Source: Streptomyces violens (GTDB lineage: Bacteria; Actinomycetota; Actinomycetes; Streptomycetales; Streptomycetaceae). Taken from it: 64,000 bases of DNA. The stretch is taken from contig NZ_JOBH01000005.1 of NCBI RefSeq assembly GCF_000717745.1, positions 1 to 64,000 of the forward strand. The letters are read 5' to 3'. The notes beneath the pieces are model-generated. The model saw only the letters and a program-made list of their open reading frames with translations. It was not told the DNA's origin and did no database searches. The position numbers were made by a program, and so were the translations under genes. Below are positions 43,581 to 52,713 of the stretch, in pieces. The first letter of the stretch is position 1; each line of letters begins with the position of its first letter.

Positions 43581-44978
43581 CTACAACACCAGCGACAGCA
43601 GCAGTACGAAGATGATCGAGACGACGGAGATGACCGTCTCCATCAGGGACCAGGTCTTGACCGTCTGGCCGACGTTCATCCCGAAGTACTCCTTCACCAG
43701 CCAGAAGCCCGCGTCGTTGACGTGGCTGAAGAAGAGGGAGCCGGCGCCGACGGCGAGGACCATGAGTGCCGCGTGGGTGGTGCTCATGTCGGCGGCGAGC
43801 GGGGCGACGAGGCCGGCCGCGGAGACCGTGGCGACCGTCGCGGAGCCGGTCGCGAGGCGGATGGCGACCGCGATCAGCCAGGCCAGCAGCAGTGCCGGCA
43901 GGCCCCAGTCCTTGGACATGTCCAGGATCATGTCGCCGACGCCGACGTCGACCAGGGTCTGCTTGAAGCCGCCGCCCGCGCCGACGATCAGCAGGATGCC
44001 GGCGATCGGGGCGAGGGACTTCTCCACTGTCGAGGAAAGCCGGCCGGCGCTGAAGCCCGCGGCCCTGCCCAGGGTGAACATGCCGACCAGGACCGCGGCC
44101 AGCAGGGCGACCAGCGGCGAGCCGATGACGTCGAAGACGCGCTGCACGTGCTGCTCGGGGTCGTCGACGACGATGTCGACCAGGGCCTTGGCGAGCATCA
44201 GGACGACCGGCAGCAGGACGGTGGAGAGCGTCGCGGCGAAGCTGGGGCGCTTCTCCAGCTCCTCGGAGGGACGCTGGGGGATCATCTTCTCCGGCGGCGC
44301 GATGTCCACCCAGCGGGAGGCGAAGCGGGCGAAGACCGGGCCGGCCAGGATCGCGGTCGGGATAGCGACGATCACGCCGAGGCCGAGGGTGACGCCCAGG
44401 TTGGCCTTGATCGCGTCGATGGCGACGAGCGGGCCGGGGTGCGGCGGGATCAGCCCGTGCATCACGGAGAGGCCGGCCAGCGCCGGGATGCCGATCCGCA
44501 TCAGGGAGAAGTTGCCGCGCTTGGCGACCAGCAGCACGACCGGGATCAGCAGCACGATGCCGACCTCGAAGAAGAGCGGCAGGCCGACGATCGCGGCGAT
44601 CAGGACCATCGCCCAGGGCATCATCCGCCGGCTGGACTTGGCGAGGATGGTGTCGACGATCTGGTCGGCGCCGCCGGAGTCGGCGAGCAGCTTGCCGAGG
44701 ATCGCGCCGAGCGCGATCAGTACGCCCACGCCCGCGACGGTCGAGCCGAGGCCGTTGGTGAAGCTGGTGATCGCCTTGTCCAGCGGCGCGCCCGCCACCG
44801 CACCGAGCACCAGCGAGCCGATGGTCAGTGACAGGAAGGCGTGCAGCTTAAATCTGGTGATGAGAAGGACGATGACGGCGATGCCGACGAGCACGGAGAT
44901 GCCCAGCTGCGCGTTGCCGGCCGAGGTGATCGGCTCGACCGCGTCCGCTGCCATCATCTCGACGCTGAGATGGGTCAC
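43581..44978 (-). CDS. Gluconate permease, GntP family
   Basis: Gluconate:proton symporter, 465 residues, about 12-14 hydrophobic helices: LGKLLADSGGADQI, GLPLFFEVGIVLLIPV, GLSVMHGLIPPHPGP, RLATGSATVATVSAAGL and FSHVNDAGFWLVKEYF are GntP hallmarks. Downstream of gntK (110-nt gap) and transcribed the same way. Imports gluconate for phosphorylation by GntK. GTG 44978 or ATG 44957 can start it. Confidence 0.93.
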   Translation of the reverse strand: MTHLSVEMMAADAVEPITSAGNAQLGISVLVGIAVIVLLITRFKLHAFLSLTIGSLVLGAVAGAPLDKAITSFTNGLGSTVAGVGVLIALGAILGKLLADSGGADQIVDTILAKSSRRMMPWAMVLIAAIVGLPLFFEVGIVLLIPVVLLVAKRGNFSLMRIGIPALAGLSVMHGLIPPHPGPLVAIDAIKANLGVTLGLGVIVAIPTAILAGPVFARFASRWVDIAPPEKMIPQRPSEELEKRPSFAATLSTVLLPVVLMLAKALVDIVVDDPEQHVQRVFDVIGSPLVALLAAVLVGMFTLGRAAGFSAGRLSSTVEKSLAPIAGILLIVGAGGGFKQTLVDVGVGDMILDMSKDWGLPALLLAWLIAVAIRLATGSATVATVSAAGLVAPLAADMSTTHAALMVLAVGAGSLFFSHVNDAGFWLVKEYFGMNVGQTVKTWSLMETVISVVSIIFVLLLSLVL

Positions 44979-45088
44979 GGCTTTTCCTTCGGTTGGAGCC
45001 CGGTCTGGCGATCGGAGCTCGTGGGTACGGCTCGGGACCGGACCCCGGGGGAAGGGGCCGGTTCAGAGCTCGGGGGTGCGGCTCCTGA

Positions 45089-45625
45089 TCAGAGCTCGGT
45101 GGTGGCCGGAGAGGTGCCCTCGTCGAGCTGCCGCAGCGCGGCGACGGCCCGCTCGGTGATCTCTTCGGGGGTCCCGGCGACGTCCACCGCCACGCCCCGC
45201 TCGTCGTCGCCGAGCGGCTGCAGGGTGGCGAACTGGGAGTCGAGGAGCGCGGTGGGCATGAAGTGCCCCTTGCGCTCGGCCATGCGGCCCGCGATCAGCT
45301 CGCGCGAGCCGGTGAGGTGCAGGAAGACGATGCCGGGGGCCTCGGCCCGCAGCCGGTCGCGGTAGGCCCGCTTGAGCGCGGAGCTGCTGACCACACCGCC
45401 CTTGCCGGCCCGGCCGTGCGCCCAGGCGCCGATGGCGTCGAGCCAGGGCCAGCGGTCGGCGTCGTCGAGGGGGGTGCCGGCGGACATCTTGGCGATGTTG
45501 GCCGGGGGATGGAAGTCGTCTCCCTCGGCGTACGGGACATCCAGCGCATCAGCGACGAGCGGTCCGATCGTCGTCTTGCCGGTGCCGGCGACTCCCATCA
45601 CGACGATGACATGGGGGGTGCTCAT
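45089..45625 (-). CDS. gntK: Gluconokinase
   Basis: Thermoresistant-type gluconokinase, 178 residues: Walker A GVAGTGKTT, EGDDFHPPANIAKMSAGTPLDDADRWPWL and SSALKRAYRDRLR with the lid GRMAERKGHFMP. Converts gluconate to 6-phosphogluconate. It precedes gntP and is divergent from the GntR-family regulator, a standard gluconate module. Confidence 0.94.
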   Translation of the reverse strand: MSTPHVIVVMGVAGTGKTTIGPLVADALDVPYAEGDDFHPPANIAKMSAGTPLDDADRWPWLDAIGAWAHGRAGKGGVVSSSALKRAYRDRLRAEAPGIVFLHLTGSRELIAGRMAERKGHFMPTALLDSQFATLQPLGDDERGVAVDVAGTPEEITERAVAALRQLDEGTSPATTEL

Positions 45626-45715
45626 CGCGGTCTACCTCGCTCTTCGTCCTCATTGACTTGGCGTGTCGAGTCACCTGAGTGGCTCGAATGCATCGCTCCA
45701 CTGAAACGCATTAGG

Positions 45716-45724
45716 TACGACGTA
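45716..45724. promoter_or_regulatory. Possible gluconate regulator operator
   Basis: Short palindrome TACG-A-CGTA in the 165-bp gap between gntK and the divergent regulator, in an AT-richer stretch (45700-45770). FadR-like GntR proteins often bind such sites, but no second copy confirms it. Confidence 0.3.
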
Positions 45725-45790
45725 TTCAAGAGTCTGTGACACAAACGTCATACTTATTATTCCCGGGAGCCGGGAACGTAGGCTTATCCC

Positions 45791-46492
45791 ATGGAGAACA
45801 CGGGGCAGGGGCTGCATGCCAGAGTGCTGGAGTCCCTCGGGCCGGAGATCACCGCGGGCGAGCACTCCCCGGGCACGGTGCTCCGCACCGATGAGCTGGC
45901 CCAGCGCTTCGACGTCTCCCGTACGGTCATCCGCGAGGCGATCCGGGTCCTGGAGTCGATGCACCTGGTCGAGTCCCGGCGCCGGGTGGGCGTGACCGTA
46001 CGCCCCACCGAGGAGTGGAACGTCTTCGATCCGCGGGTCATCCGCTGGCGGCTGGCCGGCGCCGACCGGCCCCGCCAGCTCCGCTCGCTCACCGTGCTGC
46101 GCTGCGCCATCGAGCCGGCCGCGGCGGGCCTGGCCGCCCGGCACGCCACGCCCGATCAGTGCGCGGCGCTCACCGAGCACGCCATGGGCATGGTCGCCAC
46201 GTCACGCGGCCAGCAGCTGGAGGCGTACCTCGTCCATGACACGGCCTTCCACCGGACCCTGCTCACGGCCTCGGGCAATGAGATGTTCGCCCGGCTCAAC
46301 GACGTCGTGGCGGCGATCCTGACCGGCCGCACCCACCACCACGTGATGTTCACCGACCCGGACCCGGCGGCGGTCACGCTGCACGTCCAGGTCGCGGAGG
46401 CGGTACGCACGGGCGACGCGGCCCGCGCGGAGGAACTGACGCGTGAGATCACCGTCGGCGCGATGGCCGAGCTGGACATCCTCGCGCCGTAA
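45791..46492 (+). CDS. gntR: GntR/FadR family regulator of gluconate genes
   Basis: FCD-type GntR regulator, 233 residues: winged helix at about 10-75 (LAQRFDVSRTVIREAIRVLESMHLVESRRRVGVTV) and an all-helical FCD effector domain with metal-binding histidines (HDTAFHRTLL, HHHVMF). Divergent from gntK-gntP, so probably a gluconate or 6-phosphogluconate responsive repressor. Confidence 0.9.
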   Translation: MENTGQGLHARVLESLGPEITAGEHSPGTVLRTDELAQRFDVSRTVIREAIRVLESMHLVESRRRVGVTVRPTEEWNVFDPRVIRWRLAGADRPRQLRSLTVLRCAIEPAAAGLAARHATPDQCAALTEHAMGMVATSRGQQLEAYLVHDTAFHRTLLTASGNEMFARLNDVVAAILTGRTHHHVMFTDPDPAAVTLHVQVAEAVRTGDAARAEELTREITVGAMAELDILAP

Positions 46493-46513
46493 GCGCCGCC
46501 GGCCCGTACGGGC

Positions 46514-46726
46514 TCAGAACAGCGGCTGCTGCCCCGGGAACGGCGGCTCCTCCGGGTCGAACAGCTTCTCCGCCGGCGCCATCATGGGCGCCATCCGCCG
46601 CGAGCCGGGACACGAGATCAGTTCGAGCCCCGTACGCCGCCCGGGCGGATCGTGCCGGGCGAACCGCCCGCCGACCACGGCGATCTCTCTGGTGCAGACG
46701 GGGCAGGTGCGGCGGGGTGACGACAT
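46514..46726 (-). CDS. Small zinc-ribbon-like hypothetical protein
   Basis: A 70-residue protein starting MSSPRRTCPVCTREI; CPVC plus a later SCPGSR offers three cysteines and a His for metal binding. The rest is Pro/Arg-rich. I recall similar short proteins at this position in other Streptomyces, so I regard it as real, role unknown. ATG 46726. Confidence 0.6.
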   Translation of the reverse strand: MSSPRRTCPVCTREIAVVGGRFARHDPPGRRTGLELISCPGSRRMAPMMAPAEKLFDPEEPPFPGQQPLF

Positions 46727-46743
46727 GCACCTAGTTTGACGCA

Positions 46744-46767
46744 GGGCGCGGACAGCGGTCCGCGCCC
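46744..46767 (-). terminator. Terminator after the mutase gene
   Basis: Ten-bp stem GGGCGCGGAC/GTCCGCGCCC with a 4-nt loop, about 50 nt after the mutase stop on the minus strand, with flanking CA/TG pairing. Confidence 0.55.
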
Positions 46768-46815
46768 CTGTGCTCAGTACGCGAAGAAACGCGTCAGCAG
46801 AACGTCTCCAGTCGC

Positions 46816-48414
46816 TCAGAACGCGTCCGTCGGGACGTAAGCGCCCCAGACCTCGCGCAGCGTGTTGCAGACCTCGCCGACCGTCGCCTTGGCCTTCAGC
46901 GCGTCCTTCATCGGGTACAGGACGTTGTCCGTGCCCTCGGCGGCCTTCTTCAGGTCGGCCAGCGCCGCGTCCACCGCGGCCTGGTCCCGCTCGGCACGCA
47001 GCTTCTTCAGGCGCTCGGCCTGCTGCGCCTCGATGGCCGGGTCGACGCGGAGCGGCTCGTACGGCTCCTCCTCGTCGAGCTGGTAGCGGTTGACGCCGAC
47101 CACGACGCGCTCACCCGAGTCGGTCTCCTGGGCGATGCGGTACGCGCTGCGCTCGATCTCGTTCTTCTGGAAGCCGTGCTCGATGGCGGACACGGCGCCG
47201 CCCAGCTCCTCGACCTTGCCCATCAGTTCGACGGCCGCGGCCTCGACGTCGTCGGTCATCTTCTCGACGACGTAAGAACCGGCGAACGGGTCGACGGTGG
47301 CCGTCACGTCCGTCTCGTACGCCAGCACCTGCTGCGTACGGAGCGCCAGTCGCGCGGACTTGTCGGTCGGCAGCGCGATGGCCTCGTCGAAGGAGTTGGT
47401 GTGCAGCGACTGCGTGCCGCCGAGGACCGCACCGAGGCCCTGGATGGCGACGCGGACGAGGTTGACCTCGGGCTGCTGGGCCGTGAGCTGCACGCCCGCG
47501 GTCTGGGTGTGGAAGCGCAGCATCAGCGACTTGGGGTTCTTCGCGCCGAACTCCTCCTTCATCACCCGGGCCCAGATCCGGCGCGCGGCACGGAACTTGG
47601 CGACCTCTTCGAGGATGGTGGTGCGGGCGACGAAGAAGAAGGAGAGGCGGGGCGCGAAGTCGTCGACGTCCATGCCGGCCGCGACGGCGGTCCGTACGTA
47701 CTCGATGCCGTCCGCGAGGGTGAAGGCGATCTCCTGCGCGGGCGAGGCGCCGGCCTCGGCCATGTGGTAGCCGGAGATCGAGATGGTGTTCCACTTCGGG
47801 ATCTCGGCCTTGCAGTACTTGAAGATGTCGGCGATCAGGCGGAGCGAGGGCTTGGGCGGGAAGATGTACGTCCCGCGCGCGATGTACTCCTTGAGGACAT
47901 CGTTCTGGATGGTGCCGGTGAGCTTCGCCGGGTCCACGCCCTGCTCCTCGCCGACGAGTTGGTACAGGAGCAGCAGCAGGGCACCGGGCGCGTTGATGGT
48001 CATCGAGGTGGAGACCTTGTCCAGCGGGATGCCGCCGAAGAGCACCCGCATGTCCTCGATGGAGTCGATCGCCACGCCGACCTTGCCGACCTCGCCGCTG
48101 GCGATCGGCGCGTCGGAGTCGTGACCCATCTGGGTCGGCAGGTCGAAGGCGACGGACAGGCCCATCGTGCCGTTCGCGATGAGCTGCTTATACCGGGCGT
48201 TCGACTCGGCGGCCGTACCGAATCCGGCGTACTGGCGCATCGTCCAGGGGCGTCCCGTGTACATCGTCGGGTACACGCCACGGGTGTACGGGTAGGCGCC
48301 GGGCTCACCCAGCTTCTCCGCCGGGTCCCAGTCGCCGAGGGCGTCCGGACCGTAAACGGGCTCGATGGGCAATCCGCTCTCGGTGTGTCGAGAGCTGCCG
48401 GACTCGCGCGCCAT
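46816..48414 (-). CDS. Methylmalonyl-CoA mutase-like catalytic subunit without B12 domain
   Basis: Acyl-CoA mutase large-subunit TIM barrel, 532 residues, with the N-terminal [23 protein letters not shown] signature. The tyrosine of RQYAG and arginine of [10 protein letters not shown], which set methylmalonyl-CoA specificity, are kept, unlike the Phe/Gln of isobutyryl-CoA mutase. The cobalamin-binding domain (DxHxxG) that follows in full-length mutases is missing: the protein ends [11 protein letters not shown]. It must pair with a separate small B12 subunit, and none is encoded in this window. GGGAGG lies 9 nt before the ATG. Confidence 0.9.
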   Translation of the reverse strand: MARESGSSRHTESGLPIEPVYGPDALGDWDPAEKLGEPGAYPYTRGVYPTMYTGRPWTMRQYAGFGTAAESNARYKQLIANGTMGLSVAFDLPTQMGHDSDAPIASGEVGKVGVAIDSIEDMRVLFGGIPLDKVSTSMTINAPGALLLLLYQLVGEEQGVDPAKLTGTIQNDVLKEYIARGTYIFPPKPSLRLIADIFKYCKAEIPKWNTISISGYHMAEAGASPAQEIAFTLADGIEYVRTAVAAGMDVDDFAPRLSFFFVARTTILEEVAKFRAARRIWARVMKEEFGAKNPKSLMLRFHTQTAGVQLTAQQPEVNLVRVAIQGLGAVLGGTQSLHTNSFDEAIALPTDKSARLALRTQQVLAYETDVTATVDPFAGSYVVEKMTDDVEAAAVELMGKVEELGGAVSAIEHGFQKNEIERSAYRIAQETDSGERVVVGVNRYQLDEEEPYEPLRVDPAIEAQQAERLKKLRAERDQAAVDAALADLKKAAEGTDNVLYPMKDALKAKATVGEVCNTLREVWGAYVPTDAF

Positions 48415-48597
48415 GGTGCCTGCCTCCCGCTGTGCTACTGCTCAGTAGTGAAGTGCCTTCGCGACGGACTGTAGCGGCGACCGTGCGCCCCGTGGAGGGG
48501 CGCAGCCTAGGACCTTGCTCACAGCATGGCCGCAGGTTCGGCGGCCCGCAGCGCCGGGAAGTATGGGGAGGGGCGGGTGAGACCACAGGGGTGGGAT

Positions 48598-49455
48598 ATG
48601 CGTCGCAGCAGAGCCTTCCGTACGACGCTGACGGGCACGCTGGCGCTGGCGGCCGCGCTGTCGGTGACTACCGGCTGCAAGGAGGTGCGGGTCCGGATCG
48701 ACGACGGCAAGGGCGCCGGGCATGCCGCCCCGGCGCCGAGCGCATCCCTCCCGACGGCGCCGACGGCACCGGCCGCGCCGTCCTCGACGCGCGCGCCCGC
48801 TACCCGCCCGCCGGCGACGCACCCGAAGCCGGTGCTCGCACCGGGGGCCCGCAGTGAGCGGGTGCGTGAACTACAGGCGCGGCTGCGGCAGTTGAAGCAC
48901 TTCGACCGGAATCCGACCGGGTACTACGGATCCGTTACGGCCGCTGCCGTCACGGCCTTCCAGCGTGAGCAAGGGCTTCCCCGGACCGGCAGTGTGGACG
49001 AGGCGACGCTGAGCGCCCTCCGGGTGCGGACACAGCGGCCGACGCGCGACGAGCTGTATCCGCCCACCACCCGGCCGGTCGCGGCGCCCGACAAGCGGTG
49101 CCTGACGGGCCGGGTGATCTGCATCAGCAAGACGAGTGACACGCTGGCCTGGATGGTTGACGGCAAGGTCGTCTCGGCGATGGACGTGCGCTTCGGCTCG
49201 CAGTACACCCCCACCCGCGAAGGCACCTTCGGCATCACCTTCAAGAGCCGCCACCATGTCTCGACGATCTACGACACGCCCATGCCGTACGCGATGTTCT
49301 TCAGCGGCGGCCAGGCGATCCACTACTCCAGCGACTTCGCGGCCCGCGGCTACGCCGGCGCCTCGCACGGCTGCGTCAACGTCCGCGACAAGAAGAAGAT
49401 CGCCGCCCTGTTCCAGCAGGTCAGACCGGGGACGAAGGTCGTCATATACAAGTAA
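48598..49455 (+). CDS. L,D-transpeptidase lipoprotein with peptidoglycan-binding domain
   Basis: A 285-residue exported protein: signal peptide with lipobox SVTTGC (Cys27), Ala/Pro/Thr-rich spacer, PG_binding_1 domain (about 90-145: SERVRELQARLRQLKHFDRNPTGYYGSVTAAAVTAFQREQGL), and a YkuD catalytic domain ending in GYAGASHGCVNVRD with the catalytic Cys and His. Forms 3-3 cross-links or other transfers in peptidoglycan. ATG 48598 is preceded by GGGGTGGG; an open frame upstream to 48526 is not used because the signal peptide starts here. Confidence 0.92.
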   Translation: MRRSRAFRTTLTGTLALAAALSVTTGCKEVRVRIDDGKGAGHAAPAPSASLPTAPTAPAAPSSTRAPATRPPATHPKPVLAPGARSERVRELQARLRQLKHFDRNPTGYYGSVTAAAVTAFQREQGLPRTGSVDEATLSALRVRTQRPTRDELYPPTTRPVAAPDKRCLTGRVICISKTSDTLAWMVDGKVVSAMDVRFGSQYTPTREGTFGITFKSRHHVSTIYDTPMPYAMFFSGGQAIHYSSDFAARGYAGASHGCVNVRDKKKIAALFQQVRPGTKVVIYK

Positions 49456-49543
49456 CCCGTCACACAGCAACCATCAATTGAGCAACCCCCACGGCGCCCA
49501 GCCACATCCGCGAGAGCGGCGGCGGTTTAGCCGCAAAGAAGGG

Positions 49544-49581
49544 GCGCGAGCGGGGCCGGGGGAACGTGCCCCGCTCGCGCC
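49544..49581. terminator. Bidirectional terminator after the L,D-transpeptidase gene
   Basis: Perfect 14-bp stem (49544-49557 with 49568-49581) with a 10-nt loop, in the 248-bp gap between two convergent genes. Confidence 0.75.
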
Positions 49582-49703
49582 GAACGCGCGGTGCCGTAGG
49601 TACGGGGGGAACCCCGGCTCCCGCGCAGCCGATGACCAGTCGGCTTCAGTACGTACAGCGTCACGCGCTCCAAAAACGTCACACCGGATGGTCAGGAGGG
49701 GTG

Positions 49704-50798
49704 TCAGCCGACCGGGGACGGTGTGGTGGAGGGGGCCGGCGCGGTAGTGGCCGGAGCCGTCGTGGGGCTCGGGGAAGTGGTAGGGGCGGCGGCTGGGTGG
49801 CTTTCGTCGTCACCCGTCTTAGTGTCGTCGCCCGACTCCTGGTCGCCGGAGTCGTTGCCGCCTGTGGCGGGGGCGTCCGAGGAGTCTCCGTCGTTTCCGC
49901 CGCCGGTGAGGCCGGTGTCGGGGGTGGGGGCCGAGCCGCCTGCGCCCTCCGTGACGCCGTTCTTCTGCAGGTACTGGTGGCAGAAGGTGTGGAGTTTTTC
50001 TGCGCCGCCCATGGTGCGTTCCAGGCGTTGGCGGTCCTTGGGCGGGGTGCGGCCTGCTTCGTAGTCGCGGCAGAGGGCCAGTGCCGCTGCGCGGCGCTTT
50101 GTCTTGTCGGTGTTCAGGTCGCCGGCTCCGGGGGTGAGCTGCGGGAGCGGGGCCTTCGAGGTGTGGTCGGTGCCCTCTCGGCCGGGGGTCGATCTGCCGT
50201 GTGATGCGCCGGGGGATTCGGGCGTGGCGGGCTTCGAGGAGTGCGGGGTCGCGTCGGGGGACTTCGCGGTGTCGTCCGAGGCGTCCGCTTCGGGGGCCCG
50301 GCTCTCCAGGAGGCTGGGGGTGGCGGCCTTCGTGACGCTCGGGGACGGGCCTGCGTGGCCGCCCTGGAAGGGAGTGGGGAGGACGCCCGTACTGGCGGCC
50401 ACCGCGACGCCGCCGAGCGCGCAGCCGGCGAGGGCGACGGCGAGGCCGCGCCGGAACGGGCGGCCGAAGCGAGCGCCTTCAGCGGTGCGGGACGCGCCTC
50501 CGCCGGGCACGGACCGCACCACGGGTATGCCGTCCTCCGCGGCGGCCCGCGCCGCGCCGCCGGCCGCGGCAGTGTCGCGCGTAGACCTTCCCGACGAAAC
50601 CTGGCGGAACGCGGCGACCGCGGCCTCCTCGCCGGGCAGCGGGGCGTCCGCCGACGGGACCGCGCGGGCCACGGCGGCGGCGCTCAGCAGGTCGTTCAGT
50701 TCGTCCGCGCCGAAGCCGTCGCCGGCATCGACCCGTTCGCCGCGCAGCAAATTCTCCGCGGCGTTCTTGTCGAGCCAGCTGTACCGGTCGTCGGCCAT
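49704..50798 (-). CDS. Membrane protein partner of sigma factor, module 1
   Basis: A 364-residue protein with an N-terminal cytoplasmic part (WLDKNAAENLLRGE..., DELNDLLSAAAVARA, EEAAVAAFRQV), one transmembrane helix (RGLAVALAGCALGGVAVAAS, about 145-165) and a long Ser/Thr/Pro/Gly-rich outside part with a Cys-containing helical segment (LALCRDYEAGR, HTFCHQYLQKNG). Its ATG overlaps the sigma factor stop (TGATG). The coupling and topology suggest an anti-sigma or sigma-linked sensor, though no ZAS or other named anti-sigma motif is visible. A paralogue lies at 51972-52691. Confidence 0.75.
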   Translation of the reverse strand: MADDRYSWLDKNAAENLLRGERVDAGDGFGADELNDLLSAAAVARAVPSADAPLPGEEAAVAAFRQVSSGRSTRDTAAAGGAARAAAEDGIPVVRSVPGGGASRTAEGARFGRPFRRGLAVALAGCALGGVAVAASTGVLPTPFQGGHAGPSPSVTKAATPSLLESRAPEADASDDTAKSPDATPHSSKPATPESPGASHGRSTPGREGTDHTSKAPLPQLTPGAGDLNTDKTKRRAAALALCRDYEAGRTPPKDRQRLERTMGGAEKLHTFCHQYLQKNGVTEGAGGSAPTPDTGLTGGGNDGDSSDAPATGGNDSGDQESGDDTKTGDDESHPAAAPTTSPSPTTAPATTAPAPSTTPSPVG

Positions 50799-51589
50799 CA
50801 CATGTCCTTCTGCGTCCGTGCGGCCGTTTCCGTCACACCTGGTGCATACGATTCCGTTCCGCCGGTCCGGCATCCGCGGCGCGGGAAGGGCACCCCTCCC
50901 ACGGGCCCGCCGGCCGGCCTGCTCCCTGGTACAGGACGGTCCGGAAGTCCTTCCGGTTGCTCCGGCACGGCCCCTTCACGGGGGGCCTGATCGTCGTCAC
51001 GGTCGGTGATCAGCTCGGCGAGCCGGCGCAGCCCGCGGTGGGCGGCCGTACGGACCGCGCCCGGGCGCTTGCCGAGCACCCCGGCCGCGCTCTTGGCGTC
51101 CAGCCCGACGACCACGCGCAGCACGACCGCCTCGGCCTGGTCCTGCGGGAGCTGGCCGATCAGCCGGAACGCGCGTCCCGTACCGAGCGACTCCAGGGCC
51201 TCGCCGACCGTGTCGGACGGGCCCGGCTTCTCGGTGAGCTCGCTCTCGTCGCCGCCGATGGCCGGGCGGCGGCCGCGCATACGGATGTGGTCGAGCGCGC
51301 GGTTCCTGGCGATGCGGGCCGCCCAGCCGCGGAAGCGGTCGGCGTCGCCGCTGAAGCGGGCGAGGTCCCGGGTGATCTGCAGCCAGGCTTCGGAGGCGAC
51401 GTCCTCGGCGTCCGCTTCGCCCACCAAGGTCCGTACATATCCCAGAAGACGGGGATGTACGGCCCGGTAGACGGTACGGAAGGCCGTCTCGTCACCGTCC
51501 TGTGCCGCCTGTACGGCGACCGTCAACCGGCTGTCGTCCGGCTGAGTGTCGTCCCCTTGCACGGGTCCATCCTGTCGCACGCGGAGCAT
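50798..51589 (-). CDS. ECF-like sigma factor, module 1
   Basis: Sigma-70 family protein, 263 residues: region 2 (FRTVYRAVHPRLLGYVRTLVGEADAEDVASEAWLQI), WAARIARNRALDHIR, and region 4 (LIGQLPQDQAEAVVLRVVVGLDAKSAAGVLGKRPGAVRTAAHRGLRRLAEL). About 70 disordered residues follow region 4. The nearby paralogue at 52714-53370 shares WTATIAR/WAARIAR, GKRPGAVRT-AHRGL and VLRVVVGLD. ATG 51589 is used; GTG 51562 with AGGATGG upstream is an alternative. Translationally coupled to the membrane partner. Confidence 0.85.
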   Translation of the reverse strand: MLRVRQDGPVQGDDTQPDDSRLTVAVQAAQDGDETAFRTVYRAVHPRLLGYVRTLVGEADAEDVASEAWLQITRDLARFSGDADRFRGWAARIARNRALDHIRMRGRRPAIGGDESELTEKPGPSDTVGEALESLGTGRAFRLIGQLPQDQAEAVVLRVVVGLDAKSAAGVLGKRPGAVRTAAHRGLRRLAELITDRDDDQAPREGAVPEQPEGLPDRPVPGSRPAGGPVGGVPFPRRGCRTGGTESYAPGVTETAARTQKDM

Positions 51590-51971
51590 CCGCCGCCCGG
51601 TCGTTGCTGCCTACGTCTGCTGCCGGCGTCCGGCTACCGCAGGTAAAGGAACATCTTCTGGCGCCGACGGTATCCCGTGGTGCCCCCTACGCCGAAGTAA
51701 GTACGCCTGGCGGCCGTCCACCGGGCCCGCAGGGCCGCCGCAGGACGCGTGGCAAGCGCACCGACCGGCGCGGACCTGCACGTTACGGGCATCGGCCGCT
51801 CTGCGTCCAGAGTCGCCGGGATGTGGGCGTCCGTACGGCGCGTGACGCCACTGTGACGCTTTTGGACCCGGTGGCGCTGTAGAGAGTGAGGGCCCGCGCG
51901 GCCCTCCCTCGAACGACGGCCGGGGCCTCTCCTGTGGGGGGTGGCGGCCCCGGCCGTCCCCCTTTTGTTCT
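51590..51971. other. 382-bp intergenic region between the two sigma modules
   Basis: Holds the upstream region of the module 1 sigma gene (right after 51590 on the minus strand, AT-richer near 51640-51710) and the terminator of module 2. I see no gene or clear ECF -35/-10 pair here. Confidence 0.5.
51916..51957 (-). terminator. Terminator of sigma module 2
   Basis: Perfect 12-bp stem ACGGCCGGGGCC/GGCCCCGGCCGT with an 18-nt loop, 14 nt after the stop of the module 2 membrane protein gene; a second, shorter hairpin (GAGGGCC/GGCCCTC) lies further on at about 51889-51907. Confidence 0.65.
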
Positions 51972-52691
51972 TTACTTCTTCACCTTGGGCGAGTGCTGCG
52001 CCTTGTGCGGGGGCTTCGCCTTGGGCCCGTGGTGCGCCTTCTGCGGCGGCTTTCCCTTGTGCGGGCGCTGCGTCGCCTGCTGCCCCTGGTCCCGCGCCTC
52101 CCCCTTCGGGGATTTCGGGGGCTTCTTGGGCTGCTGCCCCGGCTTCTGCTTCTCCTCCTGCCCCGGCTTCGGTCCCGGCTTGTGTTTGCCGTGGTGGTCG
52201 TGCTTGCCCGGTGCTCCGGTCTCCGGAGGGGTTTCCGGGGAGGGCTCCGGGGGGCGGAGAAGGGGGACGGTCGGGCGCGCGGGCAGGGTCGGGCGGCCGG
52301 ACGGGGGTACGGCGTGGCCGGGTGCCGAGGGGGACGGGGCGGGGCGGTCCGGGGTGCTGTCGAACGTACCGATCGAGGCCACCGCCACGCCGCCCAGCAT
52401 CACCGACGCCAGCAGCGCGCCGACCGCGGCGCGTACCGGCAATCCGGTACGCCTCGGGCGCCGGTCGCCCCACGGCAGGGCACCCCGCAGCCGGCCGGGC
52501 CGGTGCCGGACGTCAGCCGACGCCCGTGCCTCCTGGGCGGCGCGGAATGCGGCGACCGCCCGCTCTTCCCCCTCGGGGGTGGGGGCCGAGCCGGCGCGTA
52601 CCGCGGTGCCGAGCAGTTCGGCGAGCTCGGAGAGGTCGCCCGTGTCGTCTTCTCCGGACGCCGCACCGGCGTTCCTGGAACCGCCGCCCAT
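51972..52691 (-). CDS. Membrane protein partner of sigma factor, module 2
   Basis: A 239-residue paralogue-like partner: cytoplasmic part with DLSELAELLGTAVRAG and EERAVAAFRAAQEARA, which mirrors module 1, one transmembrane helix (about 88-108, RAAVGALLASVMLGGVAVASIG), then a Pro-rich spacer and a strongly basic Lys/His/Gly/Pro tail rich in HKGK and PKPG repeats. The tail is outside and could bind anionic cell-wall polymers. ATG 52691 follows GAGGAAG; GTG 52706 is an alternative. It starts 22 nt after the sigma stop. Confidence 0.72.
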   Translation of the reverse strand: MGGGSRNAGAASGEDDTGDLSELAELLGTAVRAGSAPTPEGEERAVAAFRAAQEARASADVRHRPGRLRGALPWGDRRPRRTGLPVRAAVGALLASVMLGGVAVASIGTFDSTPDRPAPSPSAPGHAVPPSGRPTLPARPTVPLLRPPEPSPETPPETGAPGKHDHHGKHKPGPKPGQEEKQKPGQQPKKPPKSPKGEARDQGQQATQRPHKGKPPQKAHHGPKAKPPHKAQHSPKVKK

Positions 52692-52713
52692 GCGTGGCTT
52701 CCTCACCTTCGCC

